Both the position numbers and the translations under genes were made by a program. The notes beneath the pieces were generated by a model. It did not search any database. It had not been told where the DNA came from and saw only the letters and a list, made by a program, of their open reading frames with translations. DNA of 64,000 nt from Enemella evansiae (GTDB taxonomy: Bacteria > Pseudomonadota > Alphaproteobacteria > Rhodobacterales > Rhodobacteraceae), in contig JAFKDC010000021.1 in NCBI GenBank assembly GCA_017255395.1, positions 1 to 64,000 of the forward strand, in the 5' to 3' direction. This document shows, piece by piece, positions 1 through 10,442 of this stretch (position 1 is the first letter of the stretch; each line of letters starts with the position of its first letter).

Positions 1-26
1 ATCCCGATAATCGTAACCTCGGACAT
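1..26 (-). CDS. 5' end of an unidentified gene (partial)
   Basis: Only the first eight codons are inside the window. The minus strand reads ATG TCC GAG GTT ACG ATT ATC GGG, giving MSEVTIIG. A strong Shine-Dalgarno (AGGAGGGAG) sits 6 bases before the ATG, which makes a real start likely. The hydrophobic VTIIG run would suit a first beta strand of a nucleotide-binding fold, but eight residues cannot identify a family. Divergent from the AbrB-type gene downstream. Confidence 0.6.
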
Positions 27-490
27 GGATGCTCCCTCCTTCTGTGATGGCTTCAACACGCATCACATTGGCACATTGCGATGCCGTCAGGTGGGGGCAT
101 CCACGCCATCAACAGAGCCTCTTTGACCTGAAAATTCTTCGCAGGGCAGCCTTTTGGGCTACACCTCCGACTTGCTGCTACTCTGAGCAACCATCACCGC
201 AGTAGTAGGCGGACGACGGCTGGCTCGGCGCTGTTGGCCACCGTCCATTCTATTGTGCTGTATAAAGTCTCGAAGGACCGGTTCGGGGGAGCTGCGGCGC
301 GGCGTTGGTCAACTCGACGAGTGTCGGGAGAGCCATGTATTCCAGCGTCACCCCGAAAGAGACATCTTGTTCGATCTCGGGCTTTCGTTTGAATGGCCAG
401 ATCGGAGGCGTGCTGGCAGTCTGGACCCCGCAGAACGCGGTCGACCAGGTCTCGGCGAGGATTGTATACGCCCGGATGCAGGTATATTAG
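27..490. other. Intergenic region, no supported gene
   Basis: This 464-bp stretch separates two divergent genes. Open frames cross 240-490 on both strands, but none matches a family I recognise and none has a convincing ribosome binding site. A short palindrome-centred motif (TTGTATAC, about 462-469) lies roughly 20 bases before the downstream start and could be part of a promoter or a GntR-type operator. That is a guess. A degraded gene cannot be excluded. Confidence 0.4.
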
Positions 491-1582
491 ATGCACATGG
501 CATTCAAATTCCCCCCTCTCGCGCTGGTCTGGCGCACGGCCCTGTTCCTCGTCCTCGGCGGGCTCGGCGGCTATGCGGCCAGCCTGATCCGCCTGCCGAT
601 GCCCTGGATGCTGGGATCGCTCTTCGTCTCTGCCGTCATGGTGCTGGCGGTGCGGCCCCGGGTGCTGGAGGATTACACATTCCCGCCGCCGCTTCGGACC
701 TTCTTCATCGCGCTGATCGGGGTGATGATCGGCACGCAGGTCACACCCGAGCTTTGGGACATGGCCGGCGACCTCGGCCTGTCCTTTCTCTGCCTGATCT
801 TCTTCGTGGTCGCGGCCCATGCGGGCAACTACCAGATCTTCCGGCGGGTCGGCGGCATGGACCGCACGACCGCCTTCTATTCCGGCACACCGGGCGGGCT
901 GATCGAAAGCATCGTGACCGGCGAGGCGGCGGGCGCGGATATCCGCATCCTGACGGTGCAGCAGTTCCTGCGCATCATCGTGGTCATCACCACCCTGCCC
1001 CTGGCCCTGTCGCTCTGGGTCGGAGAACCGGTGGGCAGCGCCGCCGGGATCCTCTCTCCGAACGCGTCAGAGCCGGTGGGGCCGCTGGCCATCGGGATGA
1101 TCGTGATGATCGCGGTGGCGGGCATGGCCCTGGGCGGCCCACTGCGCCTGCCCGCCGCCCGGCTGACCGGTCCGCTGCTGCTGGCCGGGGGGCTGACGGT
1201 GACGGGGGTTCTGCACACCCACCTGCCCGGCTGGCTGATCGCCGCCGCGCAATGCGTGATCGGCGTCAGCCTCGGCCTGCGGTTTCACGGCGTGAAGCTG
1301 GAGCTTCTGCGCCGGTCGCTGGGGCTGAGCCTGCTTTCGGTCGCCTATATGCTGGTGCTGGGCGGGGCCATCGCGATGCTGCTGCATGCGGTGACGGGCA
1401 TTCCCTTCCTGCACCTGCTGATCAGCTACGCCCCCGGCGGCGTGGCCGAGATGTCGGTGATCGCGCTCAGCCTTGCGGCCAACCCGGCGCTGGTCAGCCT
1501 GCATCACGTGATCCGCATCCTGCTGACGGTGGTGGAAATGCCGCTGGCGGCGCGGGTGACGGGAATCACAGCAAGGAAGTAG
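491..1582 (+). CDS. AbrB-family integral membrane protein (putative transporter)
   Basis: 363 residues, nearly all hydrophobic, with about ten predicted membrane segments. The motif LGGLGGYAASLIRLPMPWML near the N terminus and a related RLPAARLTGPLLLAGGL segment in the middle give the internal two-fold repeat typical of the AbrB/'ammonia monooxygenase' membrane family, which is unrelated to AbrB transcription factors. The substrate is unknown; a metabolite or regulatory export role has been proposed for relatives. A GCAGG ribosome site at 478-482 fits the ATG at 491, and a second in-frame ATG lies at 497. The gene stands alone and converges on the ABC-F gene across a repeat element. Family assignment is good; function is not established. 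Confidence 0.8.
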   Translation: MHMAFKFPPLALVWRTALFLVLGGLGGYAASLIRLPMPWMLGSLFVSAVMVLAVRPRVLEDYTFPPPLRTFFIALIGVMIGTQVTPELWDMAGDLGLSFLCLIFFVVAAHAGNYQIFRRVGGMDRTTAFYSGTPGGLIESIVTGEAAGADIRILTVQQFLRIIVVITTLPLALSLWVGEPVGSAAGILSPNASEPVGPLAIGMIVMIAVAGMALGGPLRLPAARLTGPLLLAGGLTVTGVLHTHLPGWLIAAAQCVIGVSLGLRFHGVKLELLRRSLGLSLLSVAYMLVLGGAIAMLLHAVTGIPFLHLLISYAPGGVAEMSVIALSLAANPALVSLHHVIRILLTVVEMPLAARVTGITARK

Positions 1583-1623
1583 CGCGGGTTCACCGGGTTT
1601 CGCAGGCCTGGCGGCCTGCGACC

Positions 1624-1677
1624 GGTCGGGGGCTCTGCCCCCGACCCCGAGGTATTTGGAAGACCAAAGAAGAGCGG
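1624..1677 (+). repeat. Dispersed palindrome-plus-GTATTT repeat, copy 1
   Basis: A 10-bp perfect stem with a 3-base loop (arms 1624-1633 and 1637-1646; core GGGGGCTCTGCCCCC) is followed by CCGAGGTATTTGGAAGACC and an AAAGAAGAG tail. It lies between two convergent genes, where the hairpin may also act as a bidirectional terminator. It belongs to a family seen eight times in this window. Confidence 0.75.
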
Positions 1678-1749
1678 GTGTCCGCGTGGCGAAATGGGGA
1701 GAGCGCCCCCGTGCAGCCGTGCGCTACCCCTTGTCAAAGCGCAGGGCGG

Positions 1750-3564
<1,815 letters not shown>

Positions 3565-3705
3565 GCCGCGCAGCTAGGCAAAGCCGCGCCTGCCGTCAAG
3601 TCGGGCCGTGTCGCAGCCGGGCCCCATCGCGGCCCGGCGCGGCGCATTACCCCGGGGATGCGGGAGGCCTTTTTCCGCGCGACGGCGGCGCGGGGACTGC
3701 CGTTA

Positions 3706-4464
3706 TTAACCGGCGACTGCCCGCAGCAGGCGTTTGCGGGCCGGGGGAATCGCCGCGATCTCGACGCCGGTGAAGACGTGCAGCGTGTTCATCTGCGCAT
3801 CCACCACCGCGTGATCCGACACCCAGCCGCCCATGGTCAGGTAGGTTTTCAGCAGAGGCGGCATCCGCAGCATCGCCACCTTCCGGTCGGGCTTGCGGCG
3901 CAGCCGTTCGGCGAAGCGGAAGACGCTGGGCGCCTTGACCCGGGGCAGCCAGCGGCGCGGCGCGAGGTGCCGGGCCTTCAGAACCGCGAAGGCATCGTAG
4001 TATTCCCGCGCGTCGGTGCCCGCGAAAGAGGCGCAGCCAAACAGCAGCTCGACCCCCTGCGCATCGACATAGGCGGTCATCGCCCCCCAGGCCACGCGCA
4101 GGATATCCGGGTCGTGCCAGTCGGGATGGATGCAGAAACGCCCCATCTCGACCATCGGCCCCTCGAAGGCGGAAAGCGCCGAAAGCTCGTAGAACTGCGC
4201 CGAGTAGCTGCGGCCGATCTCGGCCCCGCCCGCCAGCGGCATCAGGCGAAAGCAGCAGACGACGGCGCCGCTGGTCATATCCTCGACCAGCACGTGGTGG
4301 CACACCGCGTCGAAGGCGTCTGCATCGGGCCCGTCGCGATGAAAGGCCAGACCGCGCAGCGCCTGCGCCCGGGTCAGATCGCCGGGGCCCTCGGCAAGCC
4401 GGGCGCGGTAGCGCCCCCGTCTCAGGTCGATGTTTGTGTCGGCCATGCCCGCCTCTTGTGCCAT
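3706..4464 (-). CDS. olsB: L-ornithine N-acyltransferase (ornithine lipid synthesis)
   Basis: 252 residues of the GNAT-like OlsB family, which transfers a 3-hydroxyacyl chain from ACP to the alpha amino group of ornithine. This is the first step to the phosphorus-free ornithine lipids of the alphaproteobacterial outer membrane. Family features include LRGLAFHRDG, the conserved VEMGRFCIHPDW segment, FGCASFAGTD and the C-terminal LKTYLTMGGWVSDHAVVD. The chosen start follows TGAGGAAGGC; a second ATG six codons later is also possible. bamE lies upstream and the ABC-F gene downstream on the same strand. olsA, which often follows olsB in relatives, is not here. Confidence 0.88.
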   Translation of the reverse strand: MAQEAGMADTNIDLRRGRYRARLAEGPGDLTRAQALRGLAFHRDGPDADAFDAVCHHVLVEDMTSGAVVCCFRLMPLAGGAEIGRSYSAQFYELSALSAFEGPMVEMGRFCIHPDWHDPDILRVAWGAMTAYVDAQGVELLFGCASFAGTDAREYYDAFAVLKARHLAPRRWLPRVKAPSVFRFAERLRRKPDRKVAMLRMPPLLKTYLTMGGWVSDHAVVDAQMNTLHVFTGVEIAAIPPARKRLLRAVAG

Positions 4465-4563
4465 GCCTTCCTCAGGGGACCTATATGGCCCCTGATTGCG
4501 CGAATTGCATGACAGCAGCGTGACGAATCCTCGCCGGGCCGATGCGCGACCCCGGCCATGTCG

Positions 4564-5025
4564 TTACTGGCTACCCAGAAGCTGGCTGGCGTCGAGCCCG
4601 CCGATATTGCCGAAGAGCTTGCGGATAAAGCCGATCTCGCCATCGGTGCTCTTGGTCACGCGGCGGGTGATCGGCACCACGCGGCCGTCTTCCAGCCCGT
4701 AAGTGCTGATATTGTCCACGATACCGGCCTGATCGAAGGTGATGGCCAGGATCTGGCGGTCCATGATCTCGGGGCGGCGCCACGCGAAATGGCGCATCTC
4801 CGTCTCGATGTAATAGAAACCCGAGTTGTCGCGCACGCCGGAGGCATTCGGCACGCCGATCAGGTCCTCGACGGAGGCCTGGGTATCGACGCCGGGCACG
4901 ATCTGCTGCAACTCGTCCTCGGGCGGCATGTACCCATGGGTACGATAGCTTGCCGAACACGCGCCAAGCGCCACAACCATCACCGTGGCTGCCGCCAATC
5001 GCGCCCTGCCCGTCTTGCCCTGCAT
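4564..5025 (-). CDS. bamE: Outer membrane assembly lipoprotein BamE (SmpA/OmlA)
   Basis: 153 residues. The N terminus is a lipoprotein signal (AATVMVVALGAC) with a lipobox ending at the acylated Cys. The mature part carries the SmpA/OmlA fold, with IVPGVDTQASVEDLIGVP and the GFYYIETEMRHFAWRRPEI strand region. BamE is an accessory of the BAM complex that inserts beta-barrel proteins in the outer membrane; bamA itself is at about 34-36.5 kb. The start used follows AGAGGGG nine bases upstream and gives a clean signal peptide; a longer frame to 5091 lacks support. It is divergent from the yceD-rpmF-plsX-fabH operon with a 90-bp shared control region. Confidence 0.9.
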   Translation of the reverse strand: MQGKTGRARLAAATVMVVALGACSASYRTHGYMPPEDELQQIVPGVDTQASVEDLIGVPNASGVRDNSGFYYIETEMRHFAWRRPEIMDRQILAITFDQAGIVDNISTYGLEDGRVVPITRRVTKSTDGEIGFIRKLFGNIGGLDASQLLGSQ

Positions 5026-5060
5026 CGCCCTGCCCCTCTTGTCCTGGTTCTCATGGCCCC

Positions 5061-5073
5061 GTAATCCGATTAC
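5061..5073. promoter_or_regulatory. Palindrome between bamE and yceD
   Basis: GTAATCCGATTAC is a perfect inverted repeat (6-bp arms, 1-base centre) in the 90-bp gap between divergent genes. This size and place fit a transcription factor half-site pair. No regulator is known to me for it. Confidence 0.35.
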
Positions 5074-5115
5074 AGAAGGAATGCCCGCCATTCAAGCACA
5101 GGAAAACCGGACCCT

Positions 5116-5682
5116 ATGCCCCATGCATCGACCTCCGACCCCCGCCTGCGTGTCTCTGCGCTGGGTCGCGGGACGGAACACGCTTTCTGCCTCGAACCCG
5201 AGTCAGAAGACCGCGCCGCCCTTGCCGGGCATCTTGGCGCGCAAACAATCCGCAAGCTGCGTTTTCAGGGCCGGCTTGTGCCGCTGGGCAACCGCGGCTG
5301 GGAACTGACGGCAGAGCTGGGCGCCACGGCGGTTCAGGCCTGCATCGTGACGCTGGCGCCGGTGACGACGCGCATCGATACCCCCGTCACCCGCCGTTTC
5401 GTGCCGGCCGACCGTCTGGACAGTTTCGAGGCCGGTTCCGAGACCGAGGTGCCCGAGGACGACAGCGTCGAACCGCTTGGCGATGTCATCGACCTCTGGG
5501 CGGTCATGGCCGAGGCGCTGGCGCTGGCGCTTCCCGCCTATCCCCGGGCCGAGGGCGCGGACCTCGACCAGGCGCAATTCGCCGAGGATGGCGTGGCCCC
5601 GCTGACCGACGAAGAGGTCAAACCCTTTGCCGGTCTGGCCTCGCTGCGCGAAAAAATGCGGAAGGATGGCGAGGAGGGCTGA
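5116..5682 (+). CDS. YceD/DUF177 family protein
   Basis: 188 residues, acidic, with no signal peptide or membrane segment. It matches the DUF177/YceD family, whose gene precedes rpmF in most proteobacteria. The central ACIVTLAPVTTRIDTPVTRRF region and the C-terminal KPFAGLASLREKMRK are the usual family blocks. In E. coli and plants the family is linked to 23S rRNA processing or accumulation, so placement before ribosomal protein L32 makes sense. The family's usual second cysteine is not obvious. The ribosome site is weak (AGGAAAA about 13 bases upstream). It is the likely first gene of the rpmF-plsX-fabH group. Confidence 0.82.
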   Translation: MPHASTSDPRLRVSALGRGTEHAFCLEPESEDRAALAGHLGAQTIRKLRFQGRLVPLGNRGWELTAELGATAVQACIVTLAPVTTRIDTPVTRRFVPADRLDSFEAGSETEVPEDDSVEPLGDVIDLWAVMAEALALALPAYPRAEGADLDQAQFAEDGVAPLTDEEVKPFAGLASLREKMRKDGEEG

Positions 5683-5690
5683 GAATCCCC

Positions 5691-5718
5691 TTGCCAAATC
5701 AGACTTTCCGCGTATTTT
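5691..5718 (+). promoter_or_regulatory. Candidate sigma-70 promoter for rpmF
   Basis: TTGCCA (5691-5696), a 16-base spacer and TATTTT (5713-5718) lie just after the yceD stop. This would give the rpmF-plsX-fabH operon its own promoter and a leader of about 107 bases. Confidence 0.4.
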
Positions 5719-5738
5719 CGCGCCTTCATGAGAACGCC

Positions 5739-5810
5739 AGCCTTGCATCGCCCCGCACGCCGGGTCATATGGCGCGGCAAGGCTCCAGACATCGCGGGGA
5801 CGCTGTCCCC
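5739..5810 (+). promoter_or_regulatory. Structured leader before rpmF
   Basis: Two hairpins precede the rpmF start. The first pairs AGCCTTGC (5739-5746) with GCAAGGCT (5777-5784) and extends inward with CGCC/GGCG. The second pairs GGGGAC (5796-5801) with GTCCCC (5805-5810) around a 3-base loop. The L32 ribosome site (AGAGG) follows 10 bases later. Arrangement suggests a ribosomal-protein leader or attenuator; it is not a family I can name. Confidence 0.45.
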
Positions 5811-5832
5811 TCACCAAGATAGAGGTTGAGAC

Positions 5833-6039
5833 ATGGCCGTCCAACAGAACAAGGTTTCGAAATCGCGCCGCAACAACCGTCGTGCGCATGACGCACTGAC
5901 CGCGGCGAACCCGAACGAGTGCGACAACTGCGGCGAACTGAAGCGCCCGCACCACGTCTGCCCGTCCTGCGGTCACTACGCAGAGCGCCAAGTCGTCGCC
6001 ATGGCCGACGAGATCGACCTGGACGAAGACGCGGCATAA
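5833..6039 (+). CDS. rpmF: 50S ribosomal protein L32
   Basis: 68 residues, usual length for alphaproteobacterial L32. It starts [20 protein letters not shown], the conserved basic N terminus, and has a zinc-type CDNC...CPSC pair (two CxxC motifs), so it is the Zn-binding (C+) paralogue. It is a structural protein of the large subunit. The order yceD-rpmF-plsX-fabH is conserved across proteobacteria and couples ribosome and fatty-acid synthesis. It is preceded by a hairpin-rich leader and a possible internal promoter. Confidence 0.97.
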   Translation: MAVQQNKVSKSRRNNRRAHDALTAANPNECDNCGELKRPHHVCPSCGHYAERQVVAMADEIDLDEDAA

Positions 6040-6062
6040 TAACCCCGGCGGGGCCTACCGGC

Positions 6063-7163
6063 ATGAGTTCCTTGCAGGATCGACAGGCGGCAGGCGGCGC
6101 GCGCGTGGTGATTTCCGTCGACGCCATGGGCGGCGACAGGGGACCGGCGGCCGTGGTCGCCGGTATTTCGCATTCGGCCAAGAAGAATCCCGAGCTGGAT
6201 TTCCTGTTGCACGGCAACCGGGAGGAGCTTGCCCCACTCGTCGGCAAGCGCAAGATCCTCGACGGTCGCTGCACGGTGATCCATGCCGAGGATGTCGTCA
6301 GCATGGACGACAAACCCAGCCAGGTTGTGCGCCACGGCAAGAGCACCTCGATGTGGTCGGCGCTCGAATCGGTGCGCTCGGGCGATGCCACCGTGGCGGT
6401 CAGCTGCGGCAACACCGGCGCGCTGATGGCGCTGTCGATGATCCGCCTGCGCAAGCTGCCCGGTGTCAACCGTCCCGCCATCGCGATCCTCTGGCCCTCG
6501 TCCAATCCGCAGGGTTTCAACGTGATGCTCGATGTGGGCGCGGACATCCGCGCCGACGCGCAGGACCTGCTGCAATATGCGCTGATGGGCACCTCTTACG
6601 CGCGCAACGCGCTGGATCTTACCCGTCCCCGCATCGGCCTGCTGAACGTCGGCACCGAAGAGCACAAGGGCCGCGCCGAACTGCGCGAGGCCCATGACCT
6701 GATCGAGAACCACGCCCGCGACGGCGCCTATGAATTCGTGGGATTCGTCGAAGGCGGCGACATCCCCGGCAAGCGCTGCGACGTGATCGTGACCGACGGT
6801 TTCACCGGAAATGTCGCGCTGAAGACCGGCGAGGGCACCGCCTCGCTGATCGGACAGCTGCTGAAAGAGGCCTTTGCCTATTCGCCTCTGTCGCGCATCG
6901 CCTCGGTGCTGGCGCTGACCTCCATGAGCCGCCTCAAGAAACGCATCGACCCGCGCCGCGTCAACGGGGGCGTCTTCCTCGGCCTGAACGGCACGGTGGT
7001 GAAGTCGCACGGCTCCGCCGACCCGACCGCCATTTCCGCTGCGGTGAAGCTGGCCTTCCAGCTGGCGCGCTCGGGATTCGGTGACCGACTGGCTGCACGG
7101 GTTGCCTCTGCCGCCGAGCTTGCGCAAGATGCCGGCGAGCAGAAGGACCATAACAAGACATGA
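6063..7163 (+). CDS. plsX: Phosphate acyltransferase PlsX
   Basis: 366 residues. PlsX converts acyl-ACP and phosphate to acyl-phosphate, the acyl donor for PlsY in phosphatidic acid synthesis. It has the family N terminus ISVDAMGGDRGP, the VSCGNTGALMALS segment, the AILWPSSNPQGFNVMLDVGA region and VTDGFTGNVALKT. The ATG at 6063 lies 23 bases after rpmF. An extended open frame reaches back through rpmF but is not coding there. The stop overlaps the fabH start (ATGA), indicating translational coupling. Confidence 0.95.
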   Translation: MSSLQDRQAAGGARVVISVDAMGGDRGPAAVVAGISHSAKKNPELDFLLHGNREELAPLVGKRKILDGRCTVIHAEDVVSMDDKPSQVVRHGKSTSMWSALESVRSGDATVAVSCGNTGALMALSMIRLRKLPGVNRPAIAILWPSSNPQGFNVMLDVGADIRADAQDLLQYALMGTSYARNALDLTRPRIGLLNVGTEEHKGRAELREAHDLIENHARDGAYEFVGFVEGGDIPGKRCDVIVTDGFTGNVALKTGEGTASLIGQLLKEAFAYSPLSRIASVLALTSMSRLKKRIDPRRVNGGVFLGLNGTVVKSHGSADPTAISAAVKLAFQLARSGFGDRLAARVASAAELAQDAGEQKDHNKT

Positions 7164-8131
7164 CACTGCGGGCCAAAGTTGCCGGGGTGGGCCACTACCT
7201 CCCCGAACGAGTCGTCGAGAACGCCGAATTCGAAGCCAGCCTGGACACCTCGGACGAGTGGATTCGCTCGCGCTCCGGCATCGAGCGGCGGCATTTCGCC
7301 GCCGAGGGTCAGACCACCTCTGACCTTGCGACCCGGGCCGCGAAAGCCGCACTGGCGGATGCCGGGCTGGAGCCGTCGGACATCGACGCTATCGTGCTGG
7401 CGACCTCGACCGCCGACCTGACCTTCCCCTCCGCCGCGACCATGGTGCAGGCCGCGCTTGGCATGACCAAGGGCTTCGCCTTCGACGTGCAGGCGGTCTG
7501 TGCGGGCTTCGTCTACGCGCTGACCAATGCCAATGCGCTGATCGTCTCGGGGCAGGCCAAGCGGGTTCTGGTCATCGGGGCCGAAACCTTCAGCCGCATC
7601 ATGGACTGGGAAGACCGCGCGACCTGCGTGCTGTTCGGCGATGGCGCGGGCGCGCTGGTGCTGGAAGCCTCCGAGGGCGACGGCACCAATGCCGACCGGG
7701 GCATCCTGTCGACCGATCTCAACAGCGACGGGCGTTTCCGGGATATCCTTTACGTCGACGGCGGCATCGGCTCCCGGACCACCGGCTACCTTCGGATGCA
7801 GGGCAAGGAGGTCTTCCGCCACGCGGTCGAGAAGCTCGCCGCCACCGCAGAGACGGCGATGGCCAAGATCGGCCTCCAGGCATCCGAACTCGACTGGGTG
7901 GTGCCGCATCAAGCCAATATCCGCATCATCGCGGGCACCGCAAAGAAGCTGGGCCTGCCGATGGACAAGGTGGTCGTGACCGTGCAGGATCATGGCAACA
8001 CCTCTGCCGCCTCGATCCCGCTGGCGCTGTCCGTCGGTCGTGACCGCGGCCAGATCAAGCCGGGCGACCTGGTCGTGACCGAAGCGATCGGTGGCGGCCT
8101 GGCATGGGGCGCTGTCGTTTTGCGCTGGTAA
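7160..8131 (+). CDS. fabH: 3-oxoacyl-ACP synthase III (KAS III)
   Basis: 323 residues. It condenses acetyl-CoA with malonyl-ACP to start fatty-acid elongation. The thiolase-fold catalytic triad is visible: Cys114 in QAVCAGFVYA, His250 in VVPHQANIRI and Asn280 in DHGNTSAAS. The SDEWIRSRSGIERRHFA N-terminal block is typical. It overlaps plsX by four bases, so the first steps of fatty acid and phospholipid synthesis are co-translated. Confidence 0.96.
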   Translation: MTLRAKVAGVGHYLPERVVENAEFEASLDTSDEWIRSRSGIERRHFAAEGQTTSDLATRAAKAALADAGLEPSDIDAIVLATSTADLTFPSAATMVQAALGMTKGFAFDVQAVCAGFVYALTNANALIVSGQAKRVLVIGAETFSRIMDWEDRATCVLFGDGAGALVLEASEGDGTNADRGILSTDLNSDGRFRDILYVDGGIGSRTTGYLRMQGKEVFRHAVEKLAATAETAMAKIGLQASELDWVVPHQANIRIIAGTAKKLGLPMDKVVVTVQDHGNTSAASIPLALSVGRDRGQIKPGDLVVTEAIGGGLAWGAVVLRW

Positions 8132-8237
8132 AGCCCCGAATTCCGGACGATGCGTCAGCCAGCGCCCGGTCTTCGGGCAAGCGCGCGCATCGCTCTGGTG
8201 AACCTTTGCCTAAATCGTGCCGCACAAGTCATTGAAC

Positions 8238-8267
8238 TTGACGGGCCTTTTCACATCCGCCTAATCT
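8238..8267 (+). promoter_or_regulatory. Candidate promoter for ihfA
   Basis: TTGACG (8238-8243) followed after 17-18 bases by CTAATC/TAATCT (8261-8267). It lies about 27 bases before the ihfA ATG, inside the 162-bp gap after fabH. Confidence 0.45.
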
Positions 8268-8293
8268 CGGGCAAACTGCGGGAGGGATGACGT

Positions 8294-8596
8294 ATGGGGG
8301 ACAAGACCCTGACGCGAATGGATCTGAGCGAATCGGTGTTTCGCGAAGTCGGCCTTTCGCGCAATGAAAGTGCCGAACTGGTCGAGGCCGTGCTTCAGCA
8401 CATGTCCGATGCGCTGGTCTCGGGCGAACAGGTCAAGATCTCGTCTTTCGGCACCTTCTCGGTGCGCGAAAAGGCGGCACGGGTTGGCCGCAACCCCAAG
8501 ACCGGGGAAGAGGTGCCGATCCAGCCGCGCCGCGTGCTGACCTTCCGCCCCTCGCACCTGATGAAAGACCGCGTGGCCGCGGGCAACAAGCGCTGA
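8294..8596 (+). CDS. ihfA: Integration host factor subunit alpha
   Basis: 100 residues of the HU/IHF DNA-bending family. [20 protein letters not shown] is the helical dimerisation part. [20 protein letters not shown] and [13 protein letters not shown] form the DNA-gripping beta arms with the conserved Pro that intercalates in the minor groove. It forms a heterodimer with IhfB and shapes promoters and recombination sites. The gene order fabH-ihfA-merR is common in Rhodobacteraceae. The MerR-like gene starts 11 bases after the stop. Confidence 0.95.
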   Translation: MGDKTLTRMDLSESVFREVGLSRNESAELVEAVLQHMSDALVSGEQVKISSFGTFSVREKAARVGRNPKTGEEVPIQPRRVLTFRPSHLMKDRVAAGNKR

Positions 8597-8607
8597 GGCG
8601 CTAGGAC

Positions 8608-10299
8608 ATGTCGAAATCGCGTGACGCCTTCCGCACCATTTCCGAAGTCGCGGACTGGCTGGAAACGCCAGCCCATGTGCTGCGGTTCTGGGAAAGCAAG
8701 TTCAGCCAGGTAAAGCCTGTGAAGCGCGCCGGCGGGCGCCGCTACTATCGCCCTGCCGACATGGAATTGCTGGGCGGAATCAAGAAGTTGCTGCACGAGG
8801 ACGGGATGACCATCAAGGGCGTCCAGAAAGTCCTGCGCGAGCAGGGCGTGCGCCACGTTTGCAGCCTCTCGGCCATGGTGGGCGCCGAGGACGACGACAC
8901 CCCGGACGCCGCGCTGATCGAAGACGCCCCCTTCGAGGAAGTGGCCGAAGCGCCCGCGACCTCCGAGATCCTGACCTTCCCCACCTCGGCGCGCCAGCCG
9001 CAGCCAGACGTGCCCGCCGCCGGGGAAACGGGCGGTCTGCCGCCGGAAAAAAACACGGACGTGGCAGCCAGCGGGACAGACAGCGCCCCCCTCGTGGCCG
9101 ACGCCCAGAGGCGGGACGCGGCGCGCTCCGACGACCCGGAGCCACCCGCCCCCGCGACGACCCCCGCCCCCGCGACGACGGAACCGGCCCCGGTGCTTGG
9201 CGAATCGGCGCCGCAACCGGATGGGGAAGAGACCGACATTCCCCTCGAATTCGACCATCTCGACCAGCCCACCGAAACAACCGCCGATGCCGCGGATGCG
9301 GCGACCGAGGTCGAGGAAGCCACCGCGAAACCGGCGGAAATCACCGCGCACCTGCCGCTTGGCCCGCTTCCCTCGGACAACACGGAAGGCGACGAGGCAA
9401 CCGTTGCACTCTCGGCGGCGCAGCGGGCCCAGACAGAAGAGGCCGGACAGCCTCGCCCGGATTGGGATGAGACACCCGACGAAGCCGTCCGCGACAGCAC
9501 CGGGTCGGACACCGGCACCCTGCCCCTCTCTGACGCCGGGACGACGCCCGAGGCAGATGCCGAGGCCGCTTTCGATGACGGCTCCGCGTTGGAGGGCGAC
9601 GGCCCCCTCGATACAGGCAGCCCTGCGGTTTCCGCTCTAGACGGGATGACCGAAGGCGATGCGACGCCCGCCGCCGAAGCCGCTGCGGAAACCGCGCCAA
9701 AGGCCACGCGCGATCCGGCTACGGCCGATCTGCCGCCTGCGTCCAAGGACATCGCAGGCCATGACGCGGCGGCGGAACTGCCGGACGCCGCGCCAACAGA
9801 TGTGAAGCCTGCCACCGACGAAACGCCCGTCCTTTCCGCAGCCTCTGACAAGCCCGCGCCGTCATCCGGGGACGAGGCACAGACCGCGGATCGGCCCGCT
9901 GCCGAAGACAACGAATCGCACGCCTTGCCATCGTCTGCCGACGCCGACAGGGCAACCGCCAGCACGTCTTCTGATGATCCCGAGCAACCGGCGCCGCAGG
10001 CCGCTTCAACGCCCGGGGCAGGTGAGCCCCCCATACCCGCCCCTGTCCCGCAGCCGGAAACGGCGCCCCAGCCTGTGGCCGAAGCCAGCAACGGCGCGCC
10101 CACGGGCGCCGCAACGCCAGTCGGCCGCCCGGTGGATCTGCCGGACTTCACCGCGCAGGCCGAGGCCACGCAAGTCCCCGGCCCCCTGACGCATCTGGCG
10201 CGGATCGACCGCCTGACACAGTCGCAAGCCGAAGCGCTTGCCGCTCCGCTCGACCGGTTGAAAGCCCTGCGCGACAGGCTGAACCGGCCTCTGTCTTGA
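8608..10299 (+). CDS. MerR-type DNA-binding protein with long disordered acidic tail
   Basis: 563 residues. Residues about 10-80 form a MerR winged helix-turn-helix ([20 protein letters not shown], then [20 protein letters not shown]). Residues about 100-515 are low-complexity Ala/Pro/Glu/Asp/Thr-rich sequence with no predicted fold. The last 45 residues (VDLPDFTAQ...[10 protein letters not shown]) look conserved and may be a small helical end. MerR proteins usually carry a short effector domain, so the roughly 415-residue tail is unusual. It follows ihfA by 11 bases and is probably co-transcribed. Its target genes cannot be read from the sequence. Antisense open frames here come from the repetitive GC composition. 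Confidence 0.88.
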   Translation: MSKSRDAFRTISEVADWLETPAHVLRFWESKFSQVKPVKRAGGRRYYRPADMELLGGIKKLLHEDGMTIKGVQKVLREQGVRHVCSLSAMVGAEDDDTPDAALIEDAPFEEVAEAPATSEILTFPTSARQPQPDVPAAGETGGLPPEKNTDVAASGTDSAPLVADAQRRDAARSDDPEPPAPATTPAPATTEPAPVLGESAPQPDGEETDIPLEFDHLDQPTETTADAADAATEVEEATAKPAEITAHLPLGPLPSDNTEGDEATVALSAAQRAQTEEAGQPRPDWDETPDEAVRDSTGSDTGTLPLSDAGTTPEADAEAAFDDGSALEGDGPLDTGSPAVSALDGMTEGDATPAAEAAAETAPKATRDPATADLPPASKDIAGHDAAAELPDAAPTDVKPATDETPVLSAASDKPAPSSGDEAQTADRPAAEDNESHALPSSADADRATASTSSDDPEQPAPQAASTPGAGEPPIPAPVPQPETAPQPVAEASNGAPTGAATPVGRPVDLPDFTAQAEATQVPGPLTHLARIDRLTQSQAEALAAPLDRLKALRDRLNRPLS

Positions 10300-10365
10300 T
10301 CCATTTATTTTTGCGTCGGCGGGGGTTGCACGTGCCGGAAAAACCGGTAAGACACGCGAACAAGT

Positions 10366-10442
10366 CGGGCTATGGCGCAGCCTGGTAGCGCGTCCGTCTG
10401 GGGGACGGAAGGTCGCAGGTTCGAGTCCTGCTAGCCCGACCA
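10366..10442 (+). tRNA. tRNA-Pro (anticodon GGG)
   Basis: A 77-base cloverleaf with encoded CCA. The acceptor stem pairs CGGGCTA with TAGCCCG and the discriminator is A. The anticodon arm is TCCGT-CTGGGGG-ACGGA with GGG at positions 34-36, reading CCC and CCU. The T arm contains GGTTCGAGTCC. It lies 66 bases after the MerR-like gene. Confidence 0.97.

Noticed and set aside
8745-10304. 519-codon antisense frame over the MerR-type gene
   Set aside because: Ser/Ala/Gly-rich mirror of the low-complexity tail; no ribosome site.
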